In this document: positions 5,171 through 11,823 of the stretch, in pieces
Numbering within the stretch: position 1 is the stretch's first letter
Layout: each line of letters begins with the position of its first letter
Assembly: GCA_900546485.1 (NCBI GenBank)
Contig: URDK01000078.1
Coordinates: forward strand, 1 to 13,954
From: an uncultured Eubacteriales bacterium
GTDB taxonomy: Bacteria > Bacillota > Clostridia > Oscillospirales > Oscillospiraceae
Length of the DNA stretch: 13,954 bases
Reading direction: 5' to 3'
The notes under the pieces: model-generated
What the model saw: only the letters and a program-made list of their open reading frames with translations
Database searches by the model: none
Told to the model about the DNA's origin: nothing
Position numbers and translations under genes: made by a program

Positions 5171-5995
5171 TCACTTGCTGCGGTCGGACTGCTGCAGCCC
5201 CTCGCTGAGCAGGCTGAAGCCCAGAATCAGCAGTGCCACGGCGCAGCCGGTGCTCAGCGCGTACCACGGTGCATTGCGGAGGAAGGACTGCGCGTCGCTG
5301 AGCATGGAGCCGAGGCTGGCCTGAGGCGGCTTGATGCCGATGCCCAGAAAGCTCATGCTGGCCTCGCTGAGCACGGCGTTGTTGAAGCCGATGGTGATGG
5401 CGGGAATCAGCACCGGTATGGTGTTGGGCAGGATGTGGCAGACCATGATGCGGACATCGCTGACGCCCATGAGCCGGGCGCTCTGGATATAGTTGAGGTT
5501 TCGGATGCGGATAAACTCCGTGCGTACTATGCGCGCGAAGCTGGGTATGAAGAGAATGCCGAGCGCGAGGATGATGTTGTACTGTCCTCCGCCGATGACG
5601 CTGATGATGACCAGAGCCAGCAGCATGGCGGGGAAGGCGGTTATCGTGTCGCACACCCGGGTCAGAATGGCGTCGGGCACGCCGCCGTAATAGCCGCAGA
5701 GGCCGCCTATCAGTATACCCATGACGCAGCCGATGACGACCACGCTGACGGCTATAAGGAATGAGGTGCCCAGGCCGTCCATTATACGGGAGAACACGTC
5801 CCGTCCCAGATAGTCGGTGCCCAGCCAGTGCTCGGCGCTGGGGGGCGCCATCTTGGCCATGGAGTCCATGGCCGTGGGGTCATAGGGGGTCCAGAAGATG
5901 CTGACCACCGCCAACAGGGTCAGCAGCGCGGCGAGGGCCCCGCCAATATAGGTAAAAGAGTTCCGTCTGGCGCTCTTTTTCTTTTTCGCTTTCAT
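5171..5995 (-). CDS. ABC transporter permease (DppC/OppC-like)
   Basis: A 274-aa inner-membrane permease of the peptide/nickel family. A lysine/arginine-rich cytoplasmic N-terminus (KAKKKKSARR) is followed by a first transmembrane helix (about residues 15-36), the extracytoplasmic loop with LGTDYLGRDVFSR, and five further helices. The EAA coupling loop is visible as IQSARLMGVSDVRIMVCHIL, which contacts the ATPase. The ATG at 5993-5995 is used because GGGAGG stands 9 nt upstream; the longer reading to 6043 would overlap the preceding gene. It lies 19 nt after the first permease. Confidence 0.95.
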   Translation of the reverse strand: MKAKKKKSARRNSFTYIGGALAALLTLLAVVSIFWTPYDPTAMDSMAKMAPPSAEHWLGTDYLGRDVFSRIMDGLGTSFLIAVSVVVIGCVMGILIGGLCGYYGGVPDAILTRVCDTITAFPAMLLALVIISVIGGGQYNIILALGILFIPSFARIVRTEFIRIRNLNYIQSARLMGVSDVRIMVCHILPNTIPVLIPAITIGFNNAVLSEASMSFLGIGIKPPQASLGSMLSDAQSFLRNAPWYALSTGCAVALLILGFSLLSEGLQQSDRSK

Positions 5996-6014
5996 ATGTC
6001 GTGACCTCCCTTTG

Positions 6015-6956
6015 TTATTGCAGGCGGATACGGGGGTCCACAAACTGATTGATGATATCGGCCAGGAAGTTCACCAGCACTATCCAGGCGGCCATTATGA
6101 CGACTATGGCCTGGACCACCGGGAAATCCCGGTTGCTGATGCTGCTGATGAGCAGGCGGCCTATGCCGGGAATGGTAAAGACCTGCTCCACGACTATGGT
6201 GCCGGTCATTATCTCGGCCATGGAGATGGCCAGGAAGGTGATGACGGGAATCATGGCGTTGCGCACCACATGGCGGCTCAGAATAGCCCGCCGGGGATTG
6301 CCGCGGCTCTGAGCGGTACGGACGTAATCGCGCTTGAGCTCGTTCCTGATGGAGCCGCGCAGCATCTTGGCGGTCATGGCTATGCGGGGGATGGCGATCG
6401 CCAGGGCGGGGAAGATGAGGTAGTAGAGGAATTTGGACCAGCTCTGGGTGTAGGAGACGAACTCCCCGGGCACAAAGAGCCGGAAGGTCAGACCCAGGAC
6501 GAAGCACATGATGATGCCTATGAAGAACTGGGGGATGCTCATGAAGATCTGGTCAACGGCCGTGAAGATGTGGTCGAGCACCTTGCTGCGGATGCTGCCG
6601 GCCATGATGCCCAGGGGAATGGCCAGCGCCACCGTGAAAACGAATGAGATCAGCGTCAGCACCGCGGTCACGGGCAGCTTGTCCGCCAGCATCTGCGACA
6701 CAGGCAAGTTATAGTTGTAGCTGGTGCCGAGATCTCCGCGTATGAAGTTGGTGAGCCACTCCCAGTAGCGGACGAGCACGGGCCGGTCCAGTCCCAGCTC
6801 GGCCCGGAGGGCGGCTATCTGCTCCGGCGTGGCGTCCATGCCCAGTATCTTGGAGGTGGGGTCACCCGGGATGATGGAGAAGGCAAGGAAGGCGAGGAAA
6901 GAAACGATCAACAATGTAATAATGAGAGCAAAGAGTTTTTTCACGATATATTTCAT
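6015..6956 (-). CDS. ABC transporter permease (DppB/OppB-like)
   Basis: A 313-aa permease, the usual length for DppB. The first helix at residues 7-30 runs into IIPGDPTSKILG, the conserved start of the periplasmic-side loop (PGDP), followed by LGLDRPVLVRYWEWL and GDLGTSY, all DppB hallmarks. The EAA loop is DYVRTAQSRGNPRRAILSRH. The C-terminus PGIGRLLISSISNRDFPVVQ and ending FVDPRIRLQ are also typical. It pairs with the following permease to form the channel. The ribosome site AGGGAGGCGAGGAG stands just before the ATG, 33 nt after the binding-protein gene. Confidence 0.95.
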   Translation of the reverse strand: MKYIVKKLFALIITLLIVSFLAFLAFSIIPGDPTSKILGMDATPEQIAALRAELGLDRPVLVRYWEWLTNFIRGDLGTSYNYNLPVSQMLADKLPVTAVLTLISFVFTVALAIPLGIMAGSIRSKVLDHIFTAVDQIFMSIPQFFIGIIMCFVLGLTFRLFVPGEFVSYTQSWSKFLYYLIFPALAIAIPRIAMTAKMLRGSIRNELKRDYVRTAQSRGNPRRAILSRHVVRNAMIPVITFLAISMAEIMTGTIVVEQVFTIPGIGRLLISSISNRDFPVVQAIVVIMAAWIVLVNFLADIINQFVDPRIRLQ

Positions 6957-6989
6957 ACTCCTCGCCTCCCTTCTTTGTGTTATGCCCGC

Positions 6990-8567
6990 TTACTCGGCGG
7001 ACTGGTCGGTATAGCGCACGGTGGACATATCCAGGATGTACAGGGGATAGAACTCATACCCCTCCAGAGCCGGATTGATGACCACATACTCAGCCAGGTC
7101 CTGGATATAGACGTTGGCGGCGGTGTCGCTGAGTATCTCCAGGCACTTCTTGTAGAGGGCGGTCTGCTCGGCGTCATCCTGGGTGGACTGGGCAGCCTCG
7201 AAGGTAGCATCATACTCGGGGTTGCTGTATCCGATCATGTTGTTGGCGGCGCCGGAGGTCCAGCGCTGCAGCATCCCGCTGGCGGTCAGCACGCTGGTGT
7301 CAAAGCCGACCAGAGTGGACTCGAAGTCCCGGCCCTGGTATACGTCGCTGTACCAGCTGGCCCACTCAATGGGGTTGAGCTCCACGGTGATGCCCACCAG
7401 CGCGAGCTGCTGCTGGATGACCGCGGCCATGTCCCCGTAGGGGTGCTCGTACTCGGTGGCGTAGGTGATGGTGAAGCTGAAGCCGTCCTCGTATCCCGCC
7501 TCCGCCAGCAGCTGCTTTGCCTTCTCCACATCGTAGCCGTAGTTGTCGGCCAGGGAGGCGTCAAAGTACTTGGTGAAGTTGGGGAACATGGAGGAGCCGA
7601 TCTTCACACCCTGGCCGCCGGTGGCAAAGGCCATGACCTCATCCACATCGATAGCCCAGCACAGCGCCTGACGCACCAGCTCGTTGTCAAAGGGCTCCAC
7701 GGCGTTGTTCAGGTACAGAGCCACAGCGAGGTTCATGGTGCTGTCCAGTACAGTATAACCGTTGTTCAGGGTGCTGATCTGGTCATACTGCAAATGGGCG
7801 CACAGGTCGATGGAACCGGCGTCGAGGGCCAGCAGCTCCGCCTCGGTGCTGTCGAAGATCTTGAAGGTGACCTTGTCCAGATAGGCGGGGGTGCCGTAGT
7901 AGTCGGGGTTCTTCTCGATGACGAAGCTCTCCTGCACGCTGTAAGACACAAAGCGGAAGGGGCCGGTGCCGACGGGCGCGGTGCCCTGGTCGTTGTAGTC
8001 CGCCGGAGTGATGTAGGCGTTGGACACATAGGCCAGGAAGTCGCTGTTGGGCTCGGGCAGGGTGATGATGATGTCATTGCCCTCTGCGGTGATCTGAGCA
8101 GCAGAAAGCGCCGCGGCCACAGCCTCATTGACTGTGGAAGCGGCGCAGGCTTCGAAAGAGTGCAGCACGTCTTCGGTGGTGACGGCCTCTCCGTTGTGGA
8201 AAAGCACGCCGTCACGAAGCGTGAAGGTATAAGTCAGGCCATCCTCCGAAACGGAGTGGGAAGAAGCCACAGCGTCCACATAACTGCCGTCGCTGCTGAG
8301 CTTCACCAAGCCCTCAAATACATTAAACAAGACCTCTCGAGTTCCTGCCGTTCCCATCTGATAGGGGTCAAGACTGTCCAAGTCCTGGGGAATACCCACG
8401 ATGATCTCGTTGGCGGACGCTCTGTCGCCGCTGACCTGGGGCTCCCCGGAAGAAGCGGTAGTTTCGTCGCTGGAACCGGGGTTCTCTGTCGTTGCCTCTC
8501 CGCAAGCGCTGAGTAGGCACGTCAGGATCGCCAGCCCCAGGAAAACTGCAAGAATACGTTTTTTCAC
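6990..8567 (-). CDS. Peptide/nickel-type ABC transporter substrate-binding lipoprotein (SBP family 5)
   Basis: A 525-aa extracellular solute receptor of the OppA/DppA/NikA family, first gene of the operon. A lipoprotein signal (KKR then a hydrophobic core) ends in the lipobox LSAC with Cys22 as the lipid-anchored residue, followed by an acidic Ser/Thr/Gly linker to about residue 50. Mature-domain signatures include PQDLDSLDPYQMGTAG, VLFNVFEGLV, YTFTLRDGVLFHNGEAVT and LCWAID. The start is GTG (8565-8567) with AAGGAG 8 nt upstream; no ATG fits. The ligand cannot be told: the family binds peptides, nickel chelates, opines or sugars. The leader contains a stable hairpin just before the ribosome site. 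Confidence 0.95.
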   Translation of the reverse strand: MKKRILAVFLGLAILTCLLSACGEATTENPGSSDETTASSGEPQVSGDRASANEIIVGIPQDLDSLDPYQMGTAGTREVLFNVFEGLVKLSSDGSYVDAVASSHSVSEDGLTYTFTLRDGVLFHNGEAVTTEDVLHSFEACAASTVNEAVAAALSAAQITAEGNDIIITLPEPNSDFLAYVSNAYITPADYNDQGTAPVGTGPFRFVSYSVQESFVIEKNPDYYGTPAYLDKVTFKIFDSTEAELLALDAGSIDLCAHLQYDQISTLNNGYTVLDSTMNLAVALYLNNAVEPFDNELVRQALCWAIDVDEVMAFATGGQGVKIGSSMFPNFTKYFDASLADNYGYDVEKAKQLLAEAGYEDGFSFTITYATEYEHPYGDMAAVIQQQLALVGITVELNPIEWASWYSDVYQGRDFESTLVGFDTSVLTASGMLQRWTSGAANNMIGYSNPEYDATFEAAQSTQDDAEQTALYKKCLEILSDTAANVYIQDLAEYVVINPALEGYEFYPLYILDMSTVRYTDQSAE

Positions 8568-8582
8568 TGCTGATTCTCCTTC

Positions 8583-8604
8583 CGCCCAGACATGTGTCCG
8601 GGCG
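8583..8604 (-). promoter_or_regulatory. Hairpin in the 5' leader of the ABC operon
   Basis: On the mRNA, arms of 9 bp (one G-U pair) around an ACAT loop end four bases before AAGGAG of the binding-protein gene. There is no U-run. It may modulate ribosome access or mRNA stability; the structure is seen, the role inferred. Confidence 0.45.
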
Positions 8605-8649
8605 TTACAACAAAATAACTTCTTCTCCCATTATTAAATTGTCGATTTC

Positions 8650-8677
8650 ATTATAGAGTTTTGCCCGGAAATAGCAA
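8650..8677 (-). promoter_or_regulatory. Sigma-A promoter of the ABC operon
   Basis: TTGCTA (8672-8677), a 16-bp spacer and a perfect TATAAT (8650-8655) on the minus strand. The transcript would begin near 8643, giving a leader of about 75 nt before the GTG start. Confidence 0.75.
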
Positions 8678-8732
8678 GTACTTTTTTTAGCAATTTACAA
8701 GCATTTTACGCGCATAAAAGGCTTCTGGATAG

Positions 8733-8766
8733 AAAAAACCCCGAAACCGCAAGGCTTCGGGGTTTT
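8733..8766 (-). terminator. Intrinsic terminator of rplM-rpsI
   Basis: A 14-bp stem with one G-U pair (8735-8748 with 8753-8766), loop of four bases, and a run of six U residues at its 3' side on the minus strand. It lies 18 bases beyond the rpsI stop. Confidence 0.88.
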
Positions 8767-8784
8767 GAACTGCCGTGATAAGGT

Positions 8785-9195
8785 TTAGCGCTTGGAGAAC
8801 TGAGGCGCGCGGCGGGCGGCCTTCAGGCCGTACTTCTTGCGCTCCTTCATTCTCGGGTCGCGGGTCAGGAAGCCGGCGGCCTTGAGGGGGGCACGGAAGC
8901 TCTCGTCGACGCTCAGGAGGGCGCGGGCGATGCCGTGGCGGATGGCGCCGGCCTGGCCGGTCACGCCGCCGCCGGTGACGGTGGCCTCGATGTCGACCTT
9001 GCCGAGCGTATTGGTGGTGACCAGCGGCTGACGGACGATCAGCTTCAGAGTCTCAAGACCGAAGTAGTCGTCGATGTCGCGGCCGTTGATGGTGATGGCG
9101 CCGGTGCCGCCGGGGAAGAGGTGCACGCGGGCCACGGAGCTCTTCCTGCGGCCGGTGCCGTACATATAAGCCTTCTTGCTCTTATAGGTAGCCAT
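8785..9195 (-). CDS. rpsI: 30S ribosomal protein S9
   Basis: A 136-aa small-subunit head protein whose C-terminal tail reaches the P-site tRNA anticodon. Evidence: YGTGRRKSSVARV (residues 12-24), the central TVTGGGVTGQAGAIRHGIAR region (73-92), and the invariant basic ending KKYGLKAARRAPQFSKR with terminal Lys-Arg. It is slightly longer than the usual ~130 aa because of an N-terminal ATYKSKKA extension. AGGGAGG precedes the ATG, 15 nt after rplM. Confidence 0.99.
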   Translation of the reverse strand: MATYKSKKAYMYGTGRRKSSVARVHLFPGGTGAITINGRDIDDYFGLETLKLIVRQPLVTTNTLGKVDIEATVTGGGVTGQAGAIRHGIARALLSVDESFRAPLKAAGFLTRDPRMKERKKYGLKAARRAPQFSKR

Positions 9196-9210
9196 TATAC
9201 TTTACCTCCC

Positions 9211-9639
9211 TTAGCGGTCCCAGACTTCGGGCTTCTGAGCGGCGTGGGTGTGCTCTGCGCCGCGGAACACGCGAAGCCTCTTGAGCTGCCAGTCGGCGAT
9301 GGTGTTCTTCTGAAGCATGCCACGCACGGCCAGACGCATGGCCAGCTCGGGCTTCTGCTTCATCAGACGGTCATAGCGGGTCTCCTTGAGTCCGCCGGGG
9401 TAGCCGGAGTGAGTGCGGTAGTACTTCTGCTCGAGCTTCTTGCCGGTCAGCACCGCCTTCTCGGCGTTGATGACGATGACGTAGTCGCCGCAGTCGACAT
9501 GCGGGGTGTAGTCGACCTTGAGCTTGCCGCGGAGCAGGTCGGCCGCGAGAGCGGCGGTCTTGCCCAGGGGCTTGCCGGCAGCGTCGATAACGTACCACTT
9601 GCGGACGACGGTGTCCTTGTTAAGCATGGTAGTGGACAT
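9211..9639 (-). CDS. rplM: 50S ribosomal protein L13
   Basis: A 142-aa early-assembly large-subunit protein. Matches to the family are RKWYVIDAAGKPLGK (residues 13-27), the D-Y-VIVINA strand (50-59), YYRTHSGYPGGLKE (73-86), and AVRGMLQKN followed by RLRVFRGAEHTH near the end. GGAGG stands 7 nt before the ATG at 9637-9639. It forms the standard bacterial rplM-rpsI pair with its own strong promoter and a structured leader. L13 of several Firmicutes is believed to repress its own mRNA through such a leader. Confidence 0.99.
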   Translation of the reverse strand: MSTTMLNKDTVVRKWYVIDAAGKPLGKTAALAADLLRGKLKVDYTPHVDCGDYVIVINAEKAVLTGKKLEQKYYRTHSGYPGGLKETRYDRLMKQKPELAMRLAVRGMLQKNTIADWQLKRLRVFRGAEHTHAAQKPEVWDR

Positions 9640-9656
9640 TTCTTAGCCTCCAATTA

Positions 9657-9712
9657 TATGATAAATGCTTTGACAAATCATACCGCGCCCCTTAAAATAC
9701 AGGGGACGCGCC
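9657..9712 (-). promoter_or_regulatory. Candidate L13 autoregulatory mRNA leader
   Basis: Between the expected transcription start (near 9711) and the rplM ribosome site the minus-strand RNA forms two stems. Stem 1 pairs CGCGUCCCC with GGGGCGCG (9702-9710 with 9684-9691, one bulged U). Stem 2 pairs UAUGAU (9677-9682) with AUCAUA (9657-9662). Position and length of about 55 nt agree with the Rfam L13 leader of Gram-positive bacteria. The stems are seen directly; family identity needs a covariance search. Confidence 0.5.
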
Positions 9713-9717
9713 TTATT

Positions 9718-9746
9718 TTTATAACACCCCGGTGGGCGAATGTCAA
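9718..9746 (-). promoter_or_regulatory. Strong sigma-A promoter of rplM-rpsI
   Basis: A perfect TTGACA (9741-9746), a 17-bp spacer and TATAAA (9718-9723) on the minus strand. AT-rich sequence just upstream of the -35 (9751-9770) could act as an UP element, usual for ribosomal promoters. Confidence 0.88.
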
Positions 9747-9754
9747 CAGCATTT

Positions 9755-9785
9755 TTGATTTCAACTATGAGAACTCGCATATACT
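9755..9785 (+). promoter_or_regulatory. Weak candidate promoter of the TtcA-like gene
   Basis: TTGATT (9755-9760) and TATACT (9780-9785) are separated by 19 bp, longer than ideal. Start codon distance is about 60 nt. No better pair is visible between the divergent rplM promoter and the gene. Confidence 0.25.
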
Positions 9786-9845
9786 GCGTTTTTCTCGCGT
9801 ATGCTCTCGTATTCTCGATTTCGATTTTCAATTTTGGAGTGAACT

Positions 9846-10565
9846 ATGGACCTCAACAGATTCACCGGCTTTGTCCGGCGCTGCGTGGATGATTACGGCA
9901 TGCTCGCCCCCGGCGACCGTGTGGCGGTGGGCGTTTCCGGCGGAAAGGACAGCATGGCTCTGCTTGCCGCTCTGTGCCATCTGCGGCGCTATCATCCCTC
10001 GGGCTTCGAGCTGGAGGCAATCACCATCGACATGGGCTTTCCCGGAATGGACTTCGCGCCCGTGACGGCCTGGTGCGCAGAACATGACGTGCCCTATACA
10101 ATTATAAAAACCGACATCCGCGAGATAGTCTTCGACGTGCGGCAGGAGGAGAACCCCTGTTCGCTTTGCTCCAAGATGCGCCGCGGTGCGCTCAACGACG
10201 CAATAAGGGAACGCGGCTGCAACAAGCTGGCGCTGGGCCACCACTTTGACGACGCGGTGGAGACCTTCCTCATGAACTTGCTGTTCACGGGGCAGATAGG
10301 CTGCTTCAAGCCGAGCACCTACATGTCCCGCGCGGACGTGACTCAGATCCGACCGCTGCTGTATCTTGGCGAGGGCAGCATAGCCTCCTTCGTGCGCGAG
10401 GCGGGCCTGCCTCTCGTGCCCACCACCTGCCCGGAGGACAAGGAGAGCAAGCGCGAGGAGATAAAATCGCTCATCGCCCGCCTCTCCGCGGACTACCCGG
10501 ACCTCAAGGATAAGGTCTTCGGCGCCATGCAGCGCCTCCCGCTCGACGGTTGGGAGAAAATATGA
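9846..10565 (+). CDS. TtcA-like tRNA-thiolation ATPase (PP-loop superfamily)
   Basis: A 239-aa cytosolic N-type ATP pyrophosphatase. The PP-loop SGGKDS (residues 31-36) binds ATP. The pair C105/C108 in NPCSLCSKMRRG and a third cysteine C195 (TTCPEDK) match the three cysteines that hold the [4Fe-4S] cluster in TtcA. GHHFDDAVETFLMNL (131-145) is the conserved adenylation-site helix. The likely role is ATP-dependent sulfur insertion into a tRNA base (2-thiocytidine 32 in TtcA), but the superfamily has paralogues with other targets, so only the class is sure. TTTGGAG stands 6 nt before the ATG. It diverges from rplM and ends in a bidirectional hairpin. Confidence 0.9.
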   Translation: MDLNRFTGFVRRCVDDYGMLAPGDRVAVGVSGGKDSMALLAALCHLRRYHPSGFELEAITIDMGFPGMDFAPVTAWCAEHDVPYTIIKTDIREIVFDVRQEENPCSLCSKMRRGALNDAIRERGCNKLALGHHFDDAVETFLMNLLFTGQIGCFKPSTYMSRADVTQIRPLLYLGEGSIASFVREAGLPLVPTTCPEDKESKREEIKSLIARLSADYPDLKDKVFGAMQRLPLDGWEKI

Positions 10566-10576
10566 AAAGAGAAAGA

Positions 10577-10604
10577 CCCGGTGCTGTGGCACCGGGCCTT
10601 TTTT
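10577..10604. terminator. Terminator between the TtcA-like gene and the convergent MFS gene
   Basis: A perfect 8-bp stem (10577-10584 with 10589-10596) with a TGTG loop, then CC and six T residues on the plus strand. The minus-strand side is also T-rich (TCTTTCTCTTTTC), so it can serve the MFS gene, whose stop codon is at 10604-10606. Confidence 0.85.
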
Positions 10605-11803
10605 CAATATTCAATGCTTTTCGTTTTTCCCAGCAGAAGTATCAGCACCAGGGCAAGGACTTCCAACCCGACAAAGAGGTAGAAGGCCTGAGCGTAGGAG
10701 CCGGTCCCGGTCTGGATGGCACCCGCAGCGGTCGAAGCAAAGGAGCCGAAGAGTATGCTGAGGTTTACGATGCCGAGGTTGCGCCCGTAGTGCGCGGGCC
10801 CGAAGAACTCCTCGGCCAGGGAGGCGGAGATGGTGGGTACGGCGCCATAGCACGCGCCGATGAGCATCATGACCGCGATGAGCACCACGGCGGAGGAGCC
10901 TATGGTGAGCGCGGCGATGAGTCCGGCGGCAATGTAGAGCACCGAATCTGCGAGCAGCGCTATGCGGAAGCCGCAGCGGTCGTTTATCATGCCGAAGATG
11001 ATGCGTCCGAGGCCGTTCATGACGGAGACGAGGCCGACGGCGACCGTGGCCACGCCGGCTGAGGCGCCGCCTTCAATAAAAATGTAGCTCGCATGGGCGA
11101 TAAGCCCAGAACCGAAGCCTGTGCCGATGACGGCGGAGTCGAAGAGGAGCCAGAAGCGTTTGGTGCGCAGCATCTGCCGGGGCGTGAGTCCGCGCGCAGG
11201 CGCGGCGGCGTGGGTGTCACGGTCGAGCTTGGGCGGCAAGACGAAGAGCTTGCCTATGAAAGCGGCGGCGAGCAGCAGCGCGCCGGTGAAGATGTAGGTG
11301 AGATGCCAGCCGAAGGAGGGGGAGGCGATGAGCCTTGAGGCCAGGCTGCCCAGCACCAGCGTGCTGGCGCCGAAGCCCATGAGCAGCACGCCGGAGGCGA
11401 GGCCCTTTTTGTCGGGGAAGCGGGGCACCACGGCGGAGATGACGCCGTTATACACAAAGCCTACGCCTATGCCGGAGATGGCGAAGGATACGAACAGCAG
11501 CCAGATGCGGTCGGCCATCAGGAACATGCAGAGCAGATAGCCTATGCAGCCGAGTATGCCGCCGAGGGGGATCGAGACGCCGACGCCGCGGCGGTTGGCC
11601 ACCGCGCCGCCGAAGACGCCGCCGAGACAGAAGCTGGCCAGCATCACCGTGAAGCATGCGCCCAGCTGGGCGCTCGACCAGCCGAAGCCGGCCCCGAAGG
11701 GTACGGAATATATGCTCCAGGCGTAGATGACGCCGTTGATGAGCAGCATCGCCGTGCCGGCTACGAGCGCTGTGGTGCGTGAAAAAGTCTTTCTTATTGC
11801 CAT
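10604..11803 (-). CDS. Major facilitator superfamily transporter, OFA (oxalate/formate antiporter) type
   Basis: A 399-aa inner-membrane carrier with twelve predicted helices in two halves and a central cytoplasmic loop near residues 190-210. The helix 4-5 region (YNGVISAVVPRFPDKKGLAS, then GVLLMGFGAS) is the OFA family signature, in which FPDKRGLA-like sequence separates two helices. The second half repeats the pattern with GLGRIIFGMINDRCG. Family members exchange small carboxylates such as oxalate, formate or pyruvate, but many are uncharacterised, so the substrate is open. GAGGG stands 8 nt before the ATG, 20 nt after the M20 peptidase stop, indicating co-transcription. Confidence 0.9.
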   Translation of the reverse strand: MAIRKTFSRTTALVAGTAMLLINGVIYAWSIYSVPFGAGFGWSSAQLGACFTVMLASFCLGGVFGGAVANRRGVGVSIPLGGILGCIGYLLCMFLMADRIWLLFVSFAISGIGVGFVYNGVISAVVPRFPDKKGLASGVLLMGFGASTLVLGSLASRLIASPSFGWHLTYIFTGALLLAAAFIGKLFVLPPKLDRDTHAAAPARGLTPRQMLRTKRFWLLFDSAVIGTGFGSGLIAHASYIFIEGGASAGVATVAVGLVSVMNGLGRIIFGMINDRCGFRIALLADSVLYIAAGLIAALTIGSSAVVLIAVMMLIGACYGAVPTISASLAEEFFGPAHYGRNLGIVNLSILFGSFASTAAGAIQTGTGSYAQAFYLFVGLEVLALVLILLLGKTKSIEY

Positions 11804-11823
11804 ATGTCAGCCCTCAGTTCCCC

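Noticed and set aside
6975..8516. A 513-codon open frame on the plus strand opposite the ABC binding-protein gene
   Set aside because: Shadow of the binding-protein gene; the translation is a Gly/Val/Leu/His-rich string with no recognisable domain.
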